10,808 nucleotides of DNA from an uncultured bacterium (GTDB lineage Bacteria; Bacteroidota; Bacteroidia; Bacteroidales; Bacteroidaceae): contig CALZMB010000055.1 of NCBI GenBank assembly GCA_945788485.1, forward strand, positions 1 to 10,808, given 5' to 3'. A program made the translations under genes and the position numbers. The notes below the pieces were generated by a model. That model had not been told where the DNA came from and made no database searches. It worked only from the letters and a program-made list of their open reading frames with translations. Of this stretch, positions 1-5,389 are shown piece by piece. The stretch's first letter is position 1; every line of letters begins with the position of its first letter.

Positions 1-275
1 TTAGAGATGTAGAGTTCACCGTCCTCAGCCTTACGGTCATTTTTTGTTTCCCAGTTTGCAACAGCAGAGCGGAGGAGTTTTTCCACGTCGGCAGCAGCCT
101 GCTTCTTAGAGAATCTAAGCACGCCGAGCGCGCGATTCACTTCCATGCCACGTACCATATCGATGACATATCTCATCTTGCGTGGAGAAGAAGGGACGCC
201 GTTAAGCTTTGCAAAGTATTGTGTTTTGAGGGCTTGCTTTCTTTCAACAGCCGCATTATGTTTTCTTGCTCCCAT
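1..275 (-). CDS. rplV: 50S ribosomal protein L22 (uL22), 3' end cut by window edge
   Basis: The ATG at 275-273 opens a frame of 91 codons that stays open to the left edge, so the C-terminal part is missing. The protein starts MGARKHNAAVERKQALK and carries the L22 segment SPRKMRYVIDMVRGMEVNRAL (about residues 29-50), followed by the helical KKQAAADVEKLLRSAVANWE region. L22 is an early-assembling 23S rRNA binder; in known ribosomes its long hairpin lines the exit tunnel near the macrolide site. That hairpin would be encoded largely beyond the edge. The gene lies 34 nt downstream of rpsS on the same strand, as expected for the S10 operon. No Shine-Dalgarno is visible; the leader is A-rich (AAAGAAATA before ATG). 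Identity is secure. Confidence 0.96.
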   Translation of the reverse strand, partial: MGARKHNAAVERKQALKTQYFAKLNGVPSSPRKMRYVIDMVRGMEVNRALGVLRFSKKQAAADVEKLLRSAVANWETKNDRKAEDGELYIS

Positions 276-309
276 TATTTCTTTATGGTTTTGAATGTGT
301 TACACCTGT

Positions 310-576
310 TTACTTGCGGTTGCCGGCATGTCCGCCGAAACGACGTGTAGGAGCGAACTCACCGAGTTTGTGACCTACCATATTTTCAGTGATGTAAACA
401 GGGATAAATTTGTTACCGTTATGAACTGCCACTGTGTGTCCCACGAAGTCAGGTGAGATCATAGAGGCTCTAGCCCATGTCTTAACGACATTCTTTTTGC
501 CACTCTCGTTCATTGCAAGAATTTTCTTTTCGAGAGAGACATTGATATATGGACCTTTTTTTAATGAACGACTCAT
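310..576 (-). CDS. rpsS: 30S ribosomal protein S19 (uS19)
   Basis: This 88-residue protein starts MSRSLKKGPYI and ends in the conserved LGEFAPTRRFGGHAGNRK tail, with TWARASMISPDFVGHTVAVHNG in the centre. That is full length for bacterial S19. S19 binds the 3' major domain of 16S rRNA in the head of the small subunit and contacts the A-site finger of 23S rRNA and S13. The gene sits between rplB (23 nt upstream) and rplV (34 nt downstream), the standard S10-operon order. There is no Shine-Dalgarno ahead of the ATG. No anomalies seen. Confidence 0.97.
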   Translation of the reverse strand: MSRSLKKGPYINVSLEKKILAMNESGKKNVVKTWARASMISPDFVGHTVAVHNGNKFIPVYITENMVGHKLGEFAPTRRFGGHAGNRK

Positions 577-599
577 AATTTACTCAGTTTGCTGAATTA

Positions 600-1427
600 T
601 TACTTCTTATTAGCTCTTTCTATGATATACTTATTAGAAAGCTTCTTAGGTGCTCGTGTCTTGAGGCCCTTAGCGTAGAGACCCTTGCGTGAGCGTGGGT
701 GTCCACCGCTTTGACGTCCTTCACCGCCACCCATTGGGTGATCAACAGGGTTCATTACGACACCGCGGTTGTGAGGACGACGTCCGAGCCAGCGTGAGCG
801 TCCGGCCTTACCAGACTGTTCGAGTGCGTGGTCTGAGTTGCCGACGGCACCTACAGTGGCCTTACATGCGCTCAACACCTGACGTGTTTCACCAGAAGGA
901 AGTTTAATAACACAGTAGCGACCTTCGCGAGAGGTCAACTGAGCAAAGTTACCAGCCGAGCGGACGAGGAGAGCGCCTTGTCCAGGACGAAGCTCGATGT
1001 TGTGAATCACCGTACCAACGGGGATGTTAGCGAGCGGGAGGGCGTTGCCGACCTCAGGAGCTGCGTCCGGTCCGGACAAGATTGTCGCGCCGACTTTCAG
1101 TCCATTAGGAGCAATAATGTAACGTTTTTCACCATCAGCGTAGAAAAGGAGGGCGATGCGAGCAGAGCGGTTTGGATCATACTCGATAGTCTTCACTACA
1201 GCTGGAACACCATCTTTCTCTCGTTTAAAGTCGATGAGACGATATTTCCGTTTGTGTCCGCCGCCGATGTAGCGTACGGTCATCTTACCGGTGTTGTTGC
1301 GTCCACCTGTGCTACGCTTACCGTAAACGAGAGACTTCTCTGGCACGGATGCAGTAATATCCTCGAACGTGCCAATAACTTTGTGTCTTTGACCAGGAGT
1401 AACTGGTTTTAATTTACGTACTGCCAT
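600..1427 (-). CDS. rplB: 50S ribosomal protein L2 (uL2)
   Basis: The protein is 275 residues, about the usual L2 length. It begins MAVRKLKPVTPGQR and contains the L2 RNA-binding block TGGRNNTGKMTVRYIGGGHKRKYRLIDFKR (about residues 40-69). It also has the C-terminal signature GVVMNPVDHPMGGGEG, whose histidine (residue 230) matches the conserved peptidyl-transferase-region histidine known in E. coli L2 (His229). The tail is lysine/arginine rich. L2 is a primary 23S rRNA binder needed for subunit joining and for the peptidyl-transferase centre. Its ATG follows the rplW stop by only 7 nt, implying co-transcription and probable translational coupling. Confidence 0.97.
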   Translation of the reverse strand: MAVRKLKPVTPGQRHKVIGTFEDITASVPEKSLVYGKRSTGGRNNTGKMTVRYIGGGHKRKYRLIDFKREKDGVPAVVKTIEYDPNRSARIALLFYADGEKRYIIAPNGLKVGATILSGPDAAPEVGNALPLANIPVGTVIHNIELRPGQGALLVRSAGNFAQLTSREGRYCVIKLPSGETRQVLSACKATVGAVGNSDHALEQSGKAGRSRWLGRRPHNRGVVMNPVDHPMGGGEGRQSGGHPRSRKGLYAKGLKTRAPKKLSNKYIIERANKK

Positions 1428-1434
1428 TTCTTAT

Positions 1435-1728
1435 TTAAATATTGCTGTAAAAATCAATAGTCTCGCCCTCTTTAAGAGTAACGATAGCTTTCTTGTATGC
1501 GTTCTTCTGTCCTCTGATGAGACCTGCGCGGGTATAGCGGCTTGAGCGCTTTCCGGCATAACGCATAGTGTTAACATCTTCAACCGTGACGTTATAGAGT
1601 TTCTCTATCTCTTTTTTTATTTCGATTTTGTTAGCCTCCGGGCGAACAATAAATCCGTAACGGTTTGACTTTTTCTCTGTTATCTGGTTCATCTTTTCGG
1701 TGACCAGAGGTTTCACGATAAATGCCAT
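1435..1728 (-). CDS. rplW: 50S ribosomal protein L23 (uL23)
   Basis: This 97-residue protein shows the L23 start MAFIVKPLVTEKMNQI, the core RYGFIVRPEANKIEIKKEIEKLYNVTVEDVNTMRY and a basic mid-region GKRSSRYTRAGLIRGQKNAYKKAIVTL. L23 lies at the polypeptide exit and in bacteria is the docking site for trigger factor and SRP. The gene follows rplD by 19 nt and precedes rplB by 7 nt. Unlike its operon neighbours it has a clear Shine-Dalgarno sequence (listed separately). Length and composition are normal. Confidence 0.97.
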   Translation of the reverse strand: MAFIVKPLVTEKMNQITEKKSNRYGFIVRPEANKIEIKKEIEKLYNVTVEDVNTMRYAGKRSSRYTRAGLIRGQKNAYKKAIVTLKEGETIDFYSNI

Positions 1729-1737
1729 ATCTATTGT

Positions 1738-1744
1738 CTCCTTT
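1738..1744 (-). promoter_or_regulatory. Strong Shine-Dalgarno sequence of rplW
   Basis: On the minus strand AAAGGAG lies 9 nt before the rplW ATG, just downstream of the rplD stop. It would pair with the 16S rRNA 3' end. Strong SD sequences are uncommon in Bacteroidota, where the anti-SD is reported to be sequestered on the ribosome, so it is noted as unusual. Spacing and sequence are read directly. Confidence 0.75.
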
Positions 1745-1747
1745 AGG

Positions 1748-2377
1748 TTACTTGTTCAATACTGAGTCAATTACAGAAAGAGAGTTTTCTGTCACGACCA
1801 TTACATCTGCGTTGAGTATGCCGTAAGCGTGGATGTTAGCAGCGGCCTGTACATTCATGCTCTTCACGTTGCGTGCAGACAGGTAGATTGTCTTGTTCTC
1901 TGCAGGCAGCACGAAGAGGATTTTCTTTCCGTCCACCTTGAGGTTCTTTGCAATGTTCAGCATCTCCTTTGTCTTTGGAGCTTCGAGGTTGAAGTCCTCA
2001 ACGACAACGATAGCATTTTCCTGAGCCTTATAAGCGAGTGCGCTCTTGCGTGCAAGAATCTTTGTCTTGAGGTTGAGCTTTGTGCGGTAGTCGCGTGGAC
2101 GAGGTCCGAAAGCGCGTGCGCCGCCAACGAGCACAGGAGAGTTGATGTCACCTCTACGTGCGCCGCCTCCGCCTTTCTGGCGGCCGAGTTTGCGTGTAGA
2201 GCCGCTGTGTTCTGAACGTTCCTTAGCCTTTGCTGTACCCTGACGCTGATTGCCGAGATACTGTTTCACATCAAGATAGAGGACATGATCGTTAGGCTCA
2301 ATTCCGAAGACAGATTCGTTTAACGTAACCTTTCTTCCGGTCTCCTGACCATTAATATTTAATACGTTAACTTCCAT
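1748..2377 (-). CDS. rplD: 50S ribosomal protein L4 (uL4)
   Basis: The protein is 209 residues, normal for L4. It starts MEVNVLNINGQETGRKV and carries the tunnel-loop region with QRQGTAKAKERSEHSGSTRKLGRQKGGGGARRGDINSPVLVGGARAFGPRPRDY (about residues 44-98), followed by a Rossmann-like C-terminal domain ending ENSLSVIDSVLNK. L4 is an early-assembly 23S rRNA protein lining the exit tunnel. In E. coli it also represses the S10 operon through the mRNA leader; whether it does so here is unknown. Its ATG overlaps the rplC stop by one base (TAATG on the minus strand), a classic arrangement for coupled translation by reinitiation. Confidence 0.97.
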   Translation of the reverse strand: MEVNVLNINGQETGRKVTLNESVFGIEPNDHVLYLDVKQYLGNQRQGTAKAKERSEHSGSTRKLGRQKGGGGARRGDINSPVLVGGARAFGPRPRDYRTKLNLKTKILARKSALAYKAQENAIVVVEDFNLEAPKTKEMLNIAKNLKVDGKKILFVLPAENKTIYLSARNVKSMNVQAAANIHAYGILNADVMVVTENSLSVIDSVLNK

Positions 2378-2991
2378 TATTTCTGAATTAAGACTGTTGA
2401 ACCATTATAACCAGCAACTGACCCTTTCACGATGATGAGGTTCTGCTCTGGAATTACCTTTAACACTTTAAGATTCTGTGTTGTCACACGCTCATTACCC
2501 ATGTGACCACCCATTCTCATACCTTTGAAGACTTTCGCTGGATAAGAACAAGCGCCGATTGAACCCGGTTTACGCAGACGGTCATCCTGACCATGTGTAG
2601 CCTGTCCTACACCGCCGAAGCCGTGACGCTTCACGACGCCCTGAAAACCTTTACCCTTCGATGTACCAACTACATCGACGAAGTTTACATCGTTAAAGAG
2701 CTCAACAGTGATTGTATCACCGAGATTGTACTCCTCGTCAAACTTGAACTCGGCCAAGTGCTTCTTAGGTGTTGTACCCGCCTTCTTGAAGATTCCAGCC
2801 ATAGGCTTGTTTGTGCGAGATTCTTTTTTCTCCGCAAAACCGAGCTGAAGGGCGCTGTAGCCGTCATTCTCTACGGTCTTCACTTGAGTAACAACACAAG
2901 GACCAGCTTCGATGACAGTGCACGGTACATTCTTACCGTCGGCACTGAAAACGGATGTCATTCCGATTTTTCTTCCAATTAATCCTGGCAT
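2377..2991 (-). CDS. rplC: 50S ribosomal protein L3 (uL3)
   Basis: The protein is 204 residues. It begins MPGLIGRKIGMTSVFSADGK and contains the L3 core SKGKGFQGVVKRHGFGG (about 111-127), RKPGSIGACSYPAKVFKG (about 140-157) and MGGHMGNERVTTQNLKV (about 160-176). L3 is one of the two assembly-initiator proteins of the large subunit, and its central loop reaches the peptidyl-transferase centre. The position of the PrmB-methylated glutamine of E. coli L3 (Gln150) is occupied here by Ser149, so that modification is not expected. This is the first gene of the minus-strand operon. Normally rpsJ would precede it directly, but here rpsJ is about 4.7 kb away on the other strand. Confidence 0.97.
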   Translation of the reverse strand: MPGLIGRKIGMTSVFSADGKNVPCTVIEAGPCVVTQVKTVENDGYSALQLGFAEKKESRTNKPMAGIFKKAGTTPKKHLAEFKFDEEYNLGDTITVELFNDVNFVDVVGTSKGKGFQGVVKRHGFGGVGQATHGQDDRLRKPGSIGACSYPAKVFKGMRMGGHMGNERVTTQNLKVLKVIPEQNLIIVKGSVAGYNGSTVLIQK

Positions 2992-3160
2992 TTCAATTTA
3001 ATATTAATAATGTTTTATATTTGGTTCTGAGAGAAAAGTGTTCATTCCAGCTGCCTTTCAGACATATATACACACAAAAACAGGACCGACCTCAGGATTA
3101 CCTAAAGCGTTCTGTTTCAGCGTGTTGATAGCATTCAGCCAGCGCAATCACACCTTTTCG
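2992..3160 (-). promoter_or_regulatory. 5' leader of the rplC operon mRNA
   Basis: About 168 nt separate the inferred transcription start (near 3160) from the rplC ATG. Within it, on the minus strand, CTTTAGG pairs with CCTGAGG across a TAAT loop (3107-3090), giving a 7-bp stem with two G-U pairs. Right at the start region GCAATC (3165-3160) can pair with GATTGC (3149-3144). The last 35 nt before the ATG are A/T-rich and unstructured, typical of Bacteroidota translation starts. A long structured leader ahead of an r-protein operon suggests, but does not prove, autoregulation. No known leader class was recognised. Confidence 0.4.
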
Positions 3161-3164
3161 ATTG

Positions 3165-3195
3165 CAAAATTACAAAATTTTCTTCGTTTCTGCAA
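3165..3195 (-). promoter_or_regulatory. Bacteroidota-type promoter for rplC operon
   Basis: On the minus strand a -33 TTG (3195-3193) is followed by exactly 20 nt and then TAATTTTG (3172-3165). This is a full match to the Bacteroidota -7 consensus TAnnTTTG at canonical spacing. Transcription should start near 3160 and read rplC, rplD, rplW, rplB, rpsS and rplV. It is the best promoter match in the intergenic region on this strand. Confidence 0.72.
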
Positions 3196-3229
3196 GTTTT
3201 TTCAACTGTTTTTTTTAGTTGCAGACGAA
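3183..3229. repeat. Dyad overlapping the rplC -33 box
   Basis: TTCGT-tt-CTGCAA (3183-3195) is the inverse of TTGCAGACGAA (3219-3229), giving 11 matching bases with a 2-nt bulge around a T-rich 23-nt centre. Inside it CAACT (3203-3207) also pairs with AGTTG (3217-3221). The left arm includes the -33 TTG of the rplC promoter, so it could be an operator or simply an AT-rich palindrome. The function is inferred only from position. Confidence 0.45.
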
Positions 3230-3345
3230 ATTTTTCACCACACCACACTCAACATCGCATACATTATTGACAACAGAGAGAGAATGAGGAAGAGATGTAA
3301 AACGACTTGTTTTTCTCGTTAATAACGATTTTTAATACAAAGAAA

Positions 3346-3376
3346 TTGCTCAGACGGAATATTATGCTTATCTTCG
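3346..3376 (+). promoter_or_regulatory. Bacteroidota-type promoter for the DUF3467 gene
   Basis: TTG (3346-3348), 20 nt, then TATCTTCG (3369-3376), one mismatch from TAnnTTTG. The expected start is near 3381, leaving a leader of about 95 nt before the DUF3467 ATG. It diverges from the rplC promoter, with the two -33 elements about 150 bp apart. Confidence 0.6.
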
Positions 3377-3475
3377 CACAGAAATACAAGAGAAACGGTT
3401 TCACCGCCTGAAAGCGTCGATACAAAAACCGCCTCTCTATTTTAACAAAACAGAAAACCAACGCAAGAAAAACCA

Positions 3476-3802
3476 ATGGACAACAACAAGAACAACCCCA
3501 ACGGACAGCAGATGCAGTTAGAAATAAAGCCAGAAGTGGCATTAGGCAACTACTCCAACTTCGCTGTAATAAGTCACTCAAGTTCCGAATTCACTATCGA
3601 CTTTGCTACCATACTCCCTGGAATGCCTAAAGCAAACGTCGGGACAAGGGTCGTCATGGCACCCGAGCATGTAGTAAGACTGCTCCACGCGCTACAGGAC
3701 AATGTCTCAAGATACGAAAGCCAGTTCGGCAAGATCAACATCCCGGGCATTCACAACAAGACCATAGCCCCGTTCAAGACAGGCGGCAACGGCGAGGCTT
3801 GA
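3476..3802 (+). CDS. DUF3467 domain protein, function unknown
   Basis: This 108-residue soluble protein has an Asn/Gln-rich N-terminus (about residues 1-13) and then the DUF3467 core: LEIKPEVALGNYSNFAVISHS, EFTIDFATILPGMPKANV, RVVMAPEHVVRLLHALQDNV, and an ESQFGKI tail. The whole domain (about residues 15-90) is present. No signal peptide, membrane segment or catalytic motif is seen. From memory, Bacteroidales genomes carry this gene between rpoC and rpsL, so its position 550 bp upstream of rpsL is the conserved half of that neighbourhood, while rpoC is missing on the other side. That linkage to transcription/translation genes hints at a housekeeping role, but no biochemical function is known to me. 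It has its own candidate promoter and no visible terminator after its stop. Confidence 0.9.
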   Translation: MDNNKNNPNGQQMQLEIKPEVALGNYSNFAVISHSSSEFTIDFATILPGMPKANVGTRVVMAPEHVVRLLHALQDNVSRYESQFGKINIPGIHNKTIAPFKTGGNGEA

Positions 3803-3824
3803 AGACGAGTTGACATTTACTGAA

Positions 3825-3916
3825 TTGACAAGTTGACGAGTTAATAGTCCGTATAACTAAAAGAAAAGGCGAAGCATCATTATGCTAACAACACAACAAC
3901 CATTAACTCGTCAACT
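3825..3916. repeat. Octamer repeats TTGACRAG forming a 15-bp inverted repeat
   Basis: Just after the DUF3467 stop, TTGACAAG (3825-3832) and TTGACGAG (3833-3840) stand in tandem, with a partial unit GACGAGTTGAC at 3804-3814. The stretch AGTTGACGAGTTAAT (3831-3845) recurs as a perfect inverse at 3902-3916, 56 nt away. Between the arms lies a small hairpin AGCAT/ATGCT (3873-3886). A further inverted unit is found at 8247-8254. The pattern suggests a dispersed intergenic repeat of this genome. Confidence 0.7.
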
Positions 3917-3918
3917 CA

Positions 3919-3959
3919 TCTATATATAATATATGTTCGCGTACATATAAATATATAGA
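3919..3959. repeat. AT-rich hairpin with TCGCGT loop
   Basis: TCTATATAT (3919-3927) pairs with ATATATAGA (3951-3959), and after a small internal loop TATATGT (3930-3936) pairs with ACATATA (3943-3949), closing a TCGCGT hexaloop. That is 16 base pairs in total. It lies directly beyond the right arm of the octamer inverted repeat. There is no T-run after it on the plus strand, so it does not look like an intrinsic terminator. Confidence 0.6.
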
Positions 3960-4239
3960 CAAACGGTACGGCCTGCACAACAGGACACGCACACTGTCAT
4001 GTTCATCACCGCCATCACCCACGGCCCAATCATCCTGCAGCACATCCAACACGACTTCTTGATGGCAACTGACAACAACACCTGCCATCAGACGCAAGAG
4101 AAGCACATACAACACTGTAAACCTTACACCAAAACGACTGTAGCAACACCGAAAAACACTATAGGCATAAAGAAAAACATTAATATTTAGTTATATTTTG
4201 TTAATTATAGTTGTTGAAATTTATCGAAGAAGTATATAA
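3960..4239. other. Non-coding stretch, no gene recognised
   Basis: This part of the DUF3467-rpsL gap is A/C-rich on the plus strand and clearly richer in G+C up to about 4130, then turns A/T-rich. Short open frames exist on both strands, but none gives a recognisable protein, a plausible start context or a domain. It may be a decayed gene or long leader/spacer DNA. No promoter of the Bacteroidota type was seen before the rpsL one. Confidence 0.5.
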
Positions 4240-4240
4240 T

Positions 4241-4271
4241 TAGGTGGATAGAAAAAAAAGTATTACCTTTG
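4241..4271 (+). promoter_or_regulatory. Bacteroidota-type promoter for rpsL-rpsG-fusA-rpsJ
   Basis: TACCTTTG (4264-4271) matches the -7 consensus TAnnTTTG fully. The -33 position, 20 nt upstream, reads TAG within TTAG (4240-4243), one mismatch from TTG. The inferred start near 4276 leaves a leader of about 75 nt before rpsL. Confidence 0.65.
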
Positions 4272-4280
4272 CAACTCGAA

Positions 4281-4299
4281 ACAGCCCAACATGGACTGT
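4281..4299 (+). promoter_or_regulatory. Stem-loop at the 5' end of the rpsL mRNA
   Basis: ACAGcCCA (4281-4288) pairs with TGGaCTGT (4292-4299) across a 3-nt ACA loop, giving seven pairs and one C-A mismatch. It begins about 5 nt after the inferred start site. It may stabilise the transcript end or serve regulation; the role is inferred from position only. Confidence 0.4.
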
Positions 4300-4352
4300 G
4301 CTTAATTGTGTATATAAATAACTAAATATATAAAAATCAAAAAATTACAATT

Positions 4353-4733
4353 ATGCCTACAATTCAACAATTAGTAAGAAAAGGCAGAAAGGTACTTGTT
4401 GACAAGAGCAAGTCACCAGCTCTGGACTCATGTCCACAGCGTCGCGGTGTCTGTGTTCGTGTCTATACTACAACACCTAAGAAGCCTAATTCGGCAATGC
4501 GTAAAGTTGCCCGTGTACGTCTGACAAACCAGAAGGAAGTGAACTCCTACATCCCAGGAGAGGGACACAACTTGCAGGAACACTCAATCGTGTTGGTTCG
4601 CGGTGGTCGTGTAAAGGACCTTCCAGGTGTACGTTATCACATCGTACGTGGCACACTTGATACAGCCGGTGTAGCAAACCGCACACAGCGCCGTTCAAAA
4701 TATGGCGCTAAACGTCCAAAGGTTAAGAAGTAA
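4353..4733 (+). CDS. rpsL: 30S ribosomal protein S12 (uS12)
   Basis: This 126-residue protein carries all S12 signatures: MPTIQQLVRKGR start, CPQRRGVCVRVYTTTPKKPNSAMRKVARVRLTN, EVNSYIPGEGHNLQEHS and RGGRVKDLPGVRYHIVRGTLD. S12 sits at the decoding centre. The streptomycin-related lysines Lys43 and Lys88 (E. coli Lys42 and Lys87) are unchanged, so the sequence predicts the ordinary drug-sensitive form. Asp89, the residue RimO methylthiolates in other bacteria, is present. The leader is A-rich without a Shine-Dalgarno. It opens the str-type cluster; the next gene, rpsG, follows after an unusually long 158-nt gap. Confidence 0.97.
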   Translation: MPTIQQLVRKGRKVLVDKSKSPALDSCPQRRGVCVRVYTTTPKKPNSAMRKVARVRLTNQKEVNSYIPGEGHNLQEHSIVLVRGGRVKDLPGVRYHIVRGTLDTAGVANRTQRRSKYGAKRPKVKK

Positions 4734-4891
4734 TCGCCATTACTGATATAACACAGGACATCAAAACAAACAAAACAAACAAAAACAAACGTTTTGCTGG
4801 TGACTTTAAGAAAGAAGGTTGAGTAAATGTCCGGGAGCGGACGTTGAAGAACAAGACTGACAGCCCCAAGCAAGATTATCAAAACAAAACA
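4734..4891 (+). promoter_or_regulatory. rpsL-rpsG intercistronic region with stable hairpin
   Basis: The 158-nt gap contains an (A)AAAC-rich run (about 4764-4788) and an 8-bp hairpin: AATGTCCG (4826-4833), GGAG loop, CGGACGTT (4838-4845), one pair being T-G. It lies about 46 nt before the rpsG ATG. In E. coli the equivalent gap carries the S7 repressor site of the str operon. A similar role here is a hypothesis; sequence similarity to that site was not evident. Confidence 0.45.
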
Positions 4892-5368
4892 ATGAGAAAA
4901 GCAAAACCAAAGAAGCGTCTGATTCTTCCAGATCCAGTATTCAATGACAAGAAAGTGTCAAAGTTCGTAAACCACCTCATGTACGATGGCAAGAAAAACA
5001 TCTCTTACGAGATTTTCTACAACGCACTGAAGACCGTAGGTGAGAAGATGCAGAACGAAGAGAAGTCTGCACTGGAGATTTGGAAGCAGGCCCTTGACAA
5101 CATCACTCCGCACGTTGAGGTAAAGAGCCGCCGTATCGGTGGCGCCACATTCCAGGTGCCGACAGAGATTCGTCCAGACCGTCGCGAGTCTGTCTCTATG
5201 AAGAACATGATTCTCTTCGCGCGCAAGCGTGGCGGAAAGGGCATGTCTGAGAAACTCGCAGCAGAGATTATGGACGCATACAACAATCAAGGTGGCGCAT
5301 TCAAGCGCAAGGAAGACATGCACCGTATGGCAGAGGCTAACCGTGCATTCGCACATTTCCGTTTCTAA
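4892..5368 (+). CDS. rpsG: 30S ribosomal protein S7 (uS7)
   Basis: The start is set at ATG 4892, giving MRKAKPKKRLILPDPVFNDKKVSKFVNHLMYDGKK and 158 residues, the usual size in this phylum. An in-frame TTG at 4844 would add 16 residues with no S7 similarity and lies inside the intercistronic hairpin, so it is rejected. Other signatures are RRIGGATFQVPTEIRPDRRE and the C-terminal MHRMAEANRAFAHFRF. S7 nucleates the head of the small subunit by binding the 3' domain of 16S rRNA and lies at the E site. fusA follows after 21 nt. Confidence 0.96.
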   Translation: MRKAKPKKRLILPDPVFNDKKVSKFVNHLMYDGKKNISYEIFYNALKTVGEKMQNEEKSALEIWKQALDNITPHVEVKSRRIGGATFQVPTEIRPDRRESVSMKNMILFARKRGGKGMSEKLAAEIMDAYNNQGGAFKRKEDMHRMAEANRAFAHFRF

Positions 5369-5372
5369 TAAC

Positions 5373-5380
5373 AAAGGAGG
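5373..5380 (+). promoter_or_regulatory. Strong Shine-Dalgarno sequence of fusA
   Basis: AAAGGAGG ends 9 nt before the fusA ATG and should pair over eight bases with the usual 16S rRNA 3' end. The spacing is identical to that of rplW. No other gene start in this window has such a site, which makes it notable in a phylum that mostly does without SD pairing. Confidence 0.8.
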
Positions 5381-5389
5381 ATAAAAGAA

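Noticed and set aside
689..1412. Long plus-strand frames opposite rplB
   Set aside because: Antisense shadows of a strongly conserved gene with no family similarity or start signals.
3919..3959. AT-rich hairpin as terminator of the DUF3467 transcript
   Set aside because: The stem is A/T only with no T-run after it on the plus strand; intrinsic terminators need a stronger stem and U tract.
3903..4115. 70-residue minus-strand open frame with hydrophobic start MLYVLLLRLMAGVVV
   Set aside because: It reads through the AT hairpin and octamer repeat at its C-terminus, has no promoter of the Bacteroidota type, and matches no family I know.
4125..4178. 18-residue hydrophobic peptide on the minus strand (MFFFMPIVFFGVATVVLV)
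   Set aside because: Looks membrane-like, but such short T-rich frames arise by chance; no start context or promoter supports it.
3999..4190. 63-residue plus-strand open frame starting MFITAITHG
   Set aside because: No recognisable domain, His/Thr/Lys-rich composition that follows the A/C bias of the DNA, and it overlaps the AT-rich region near the rpsL promoter.
4844..4891. Upstream TTG start extending rpsG by 16 residues
   Set aside because: It falls within the intercistronic hairpin and adds residues not found in S7; the ATG at 4892 gives the normal N-terminus.
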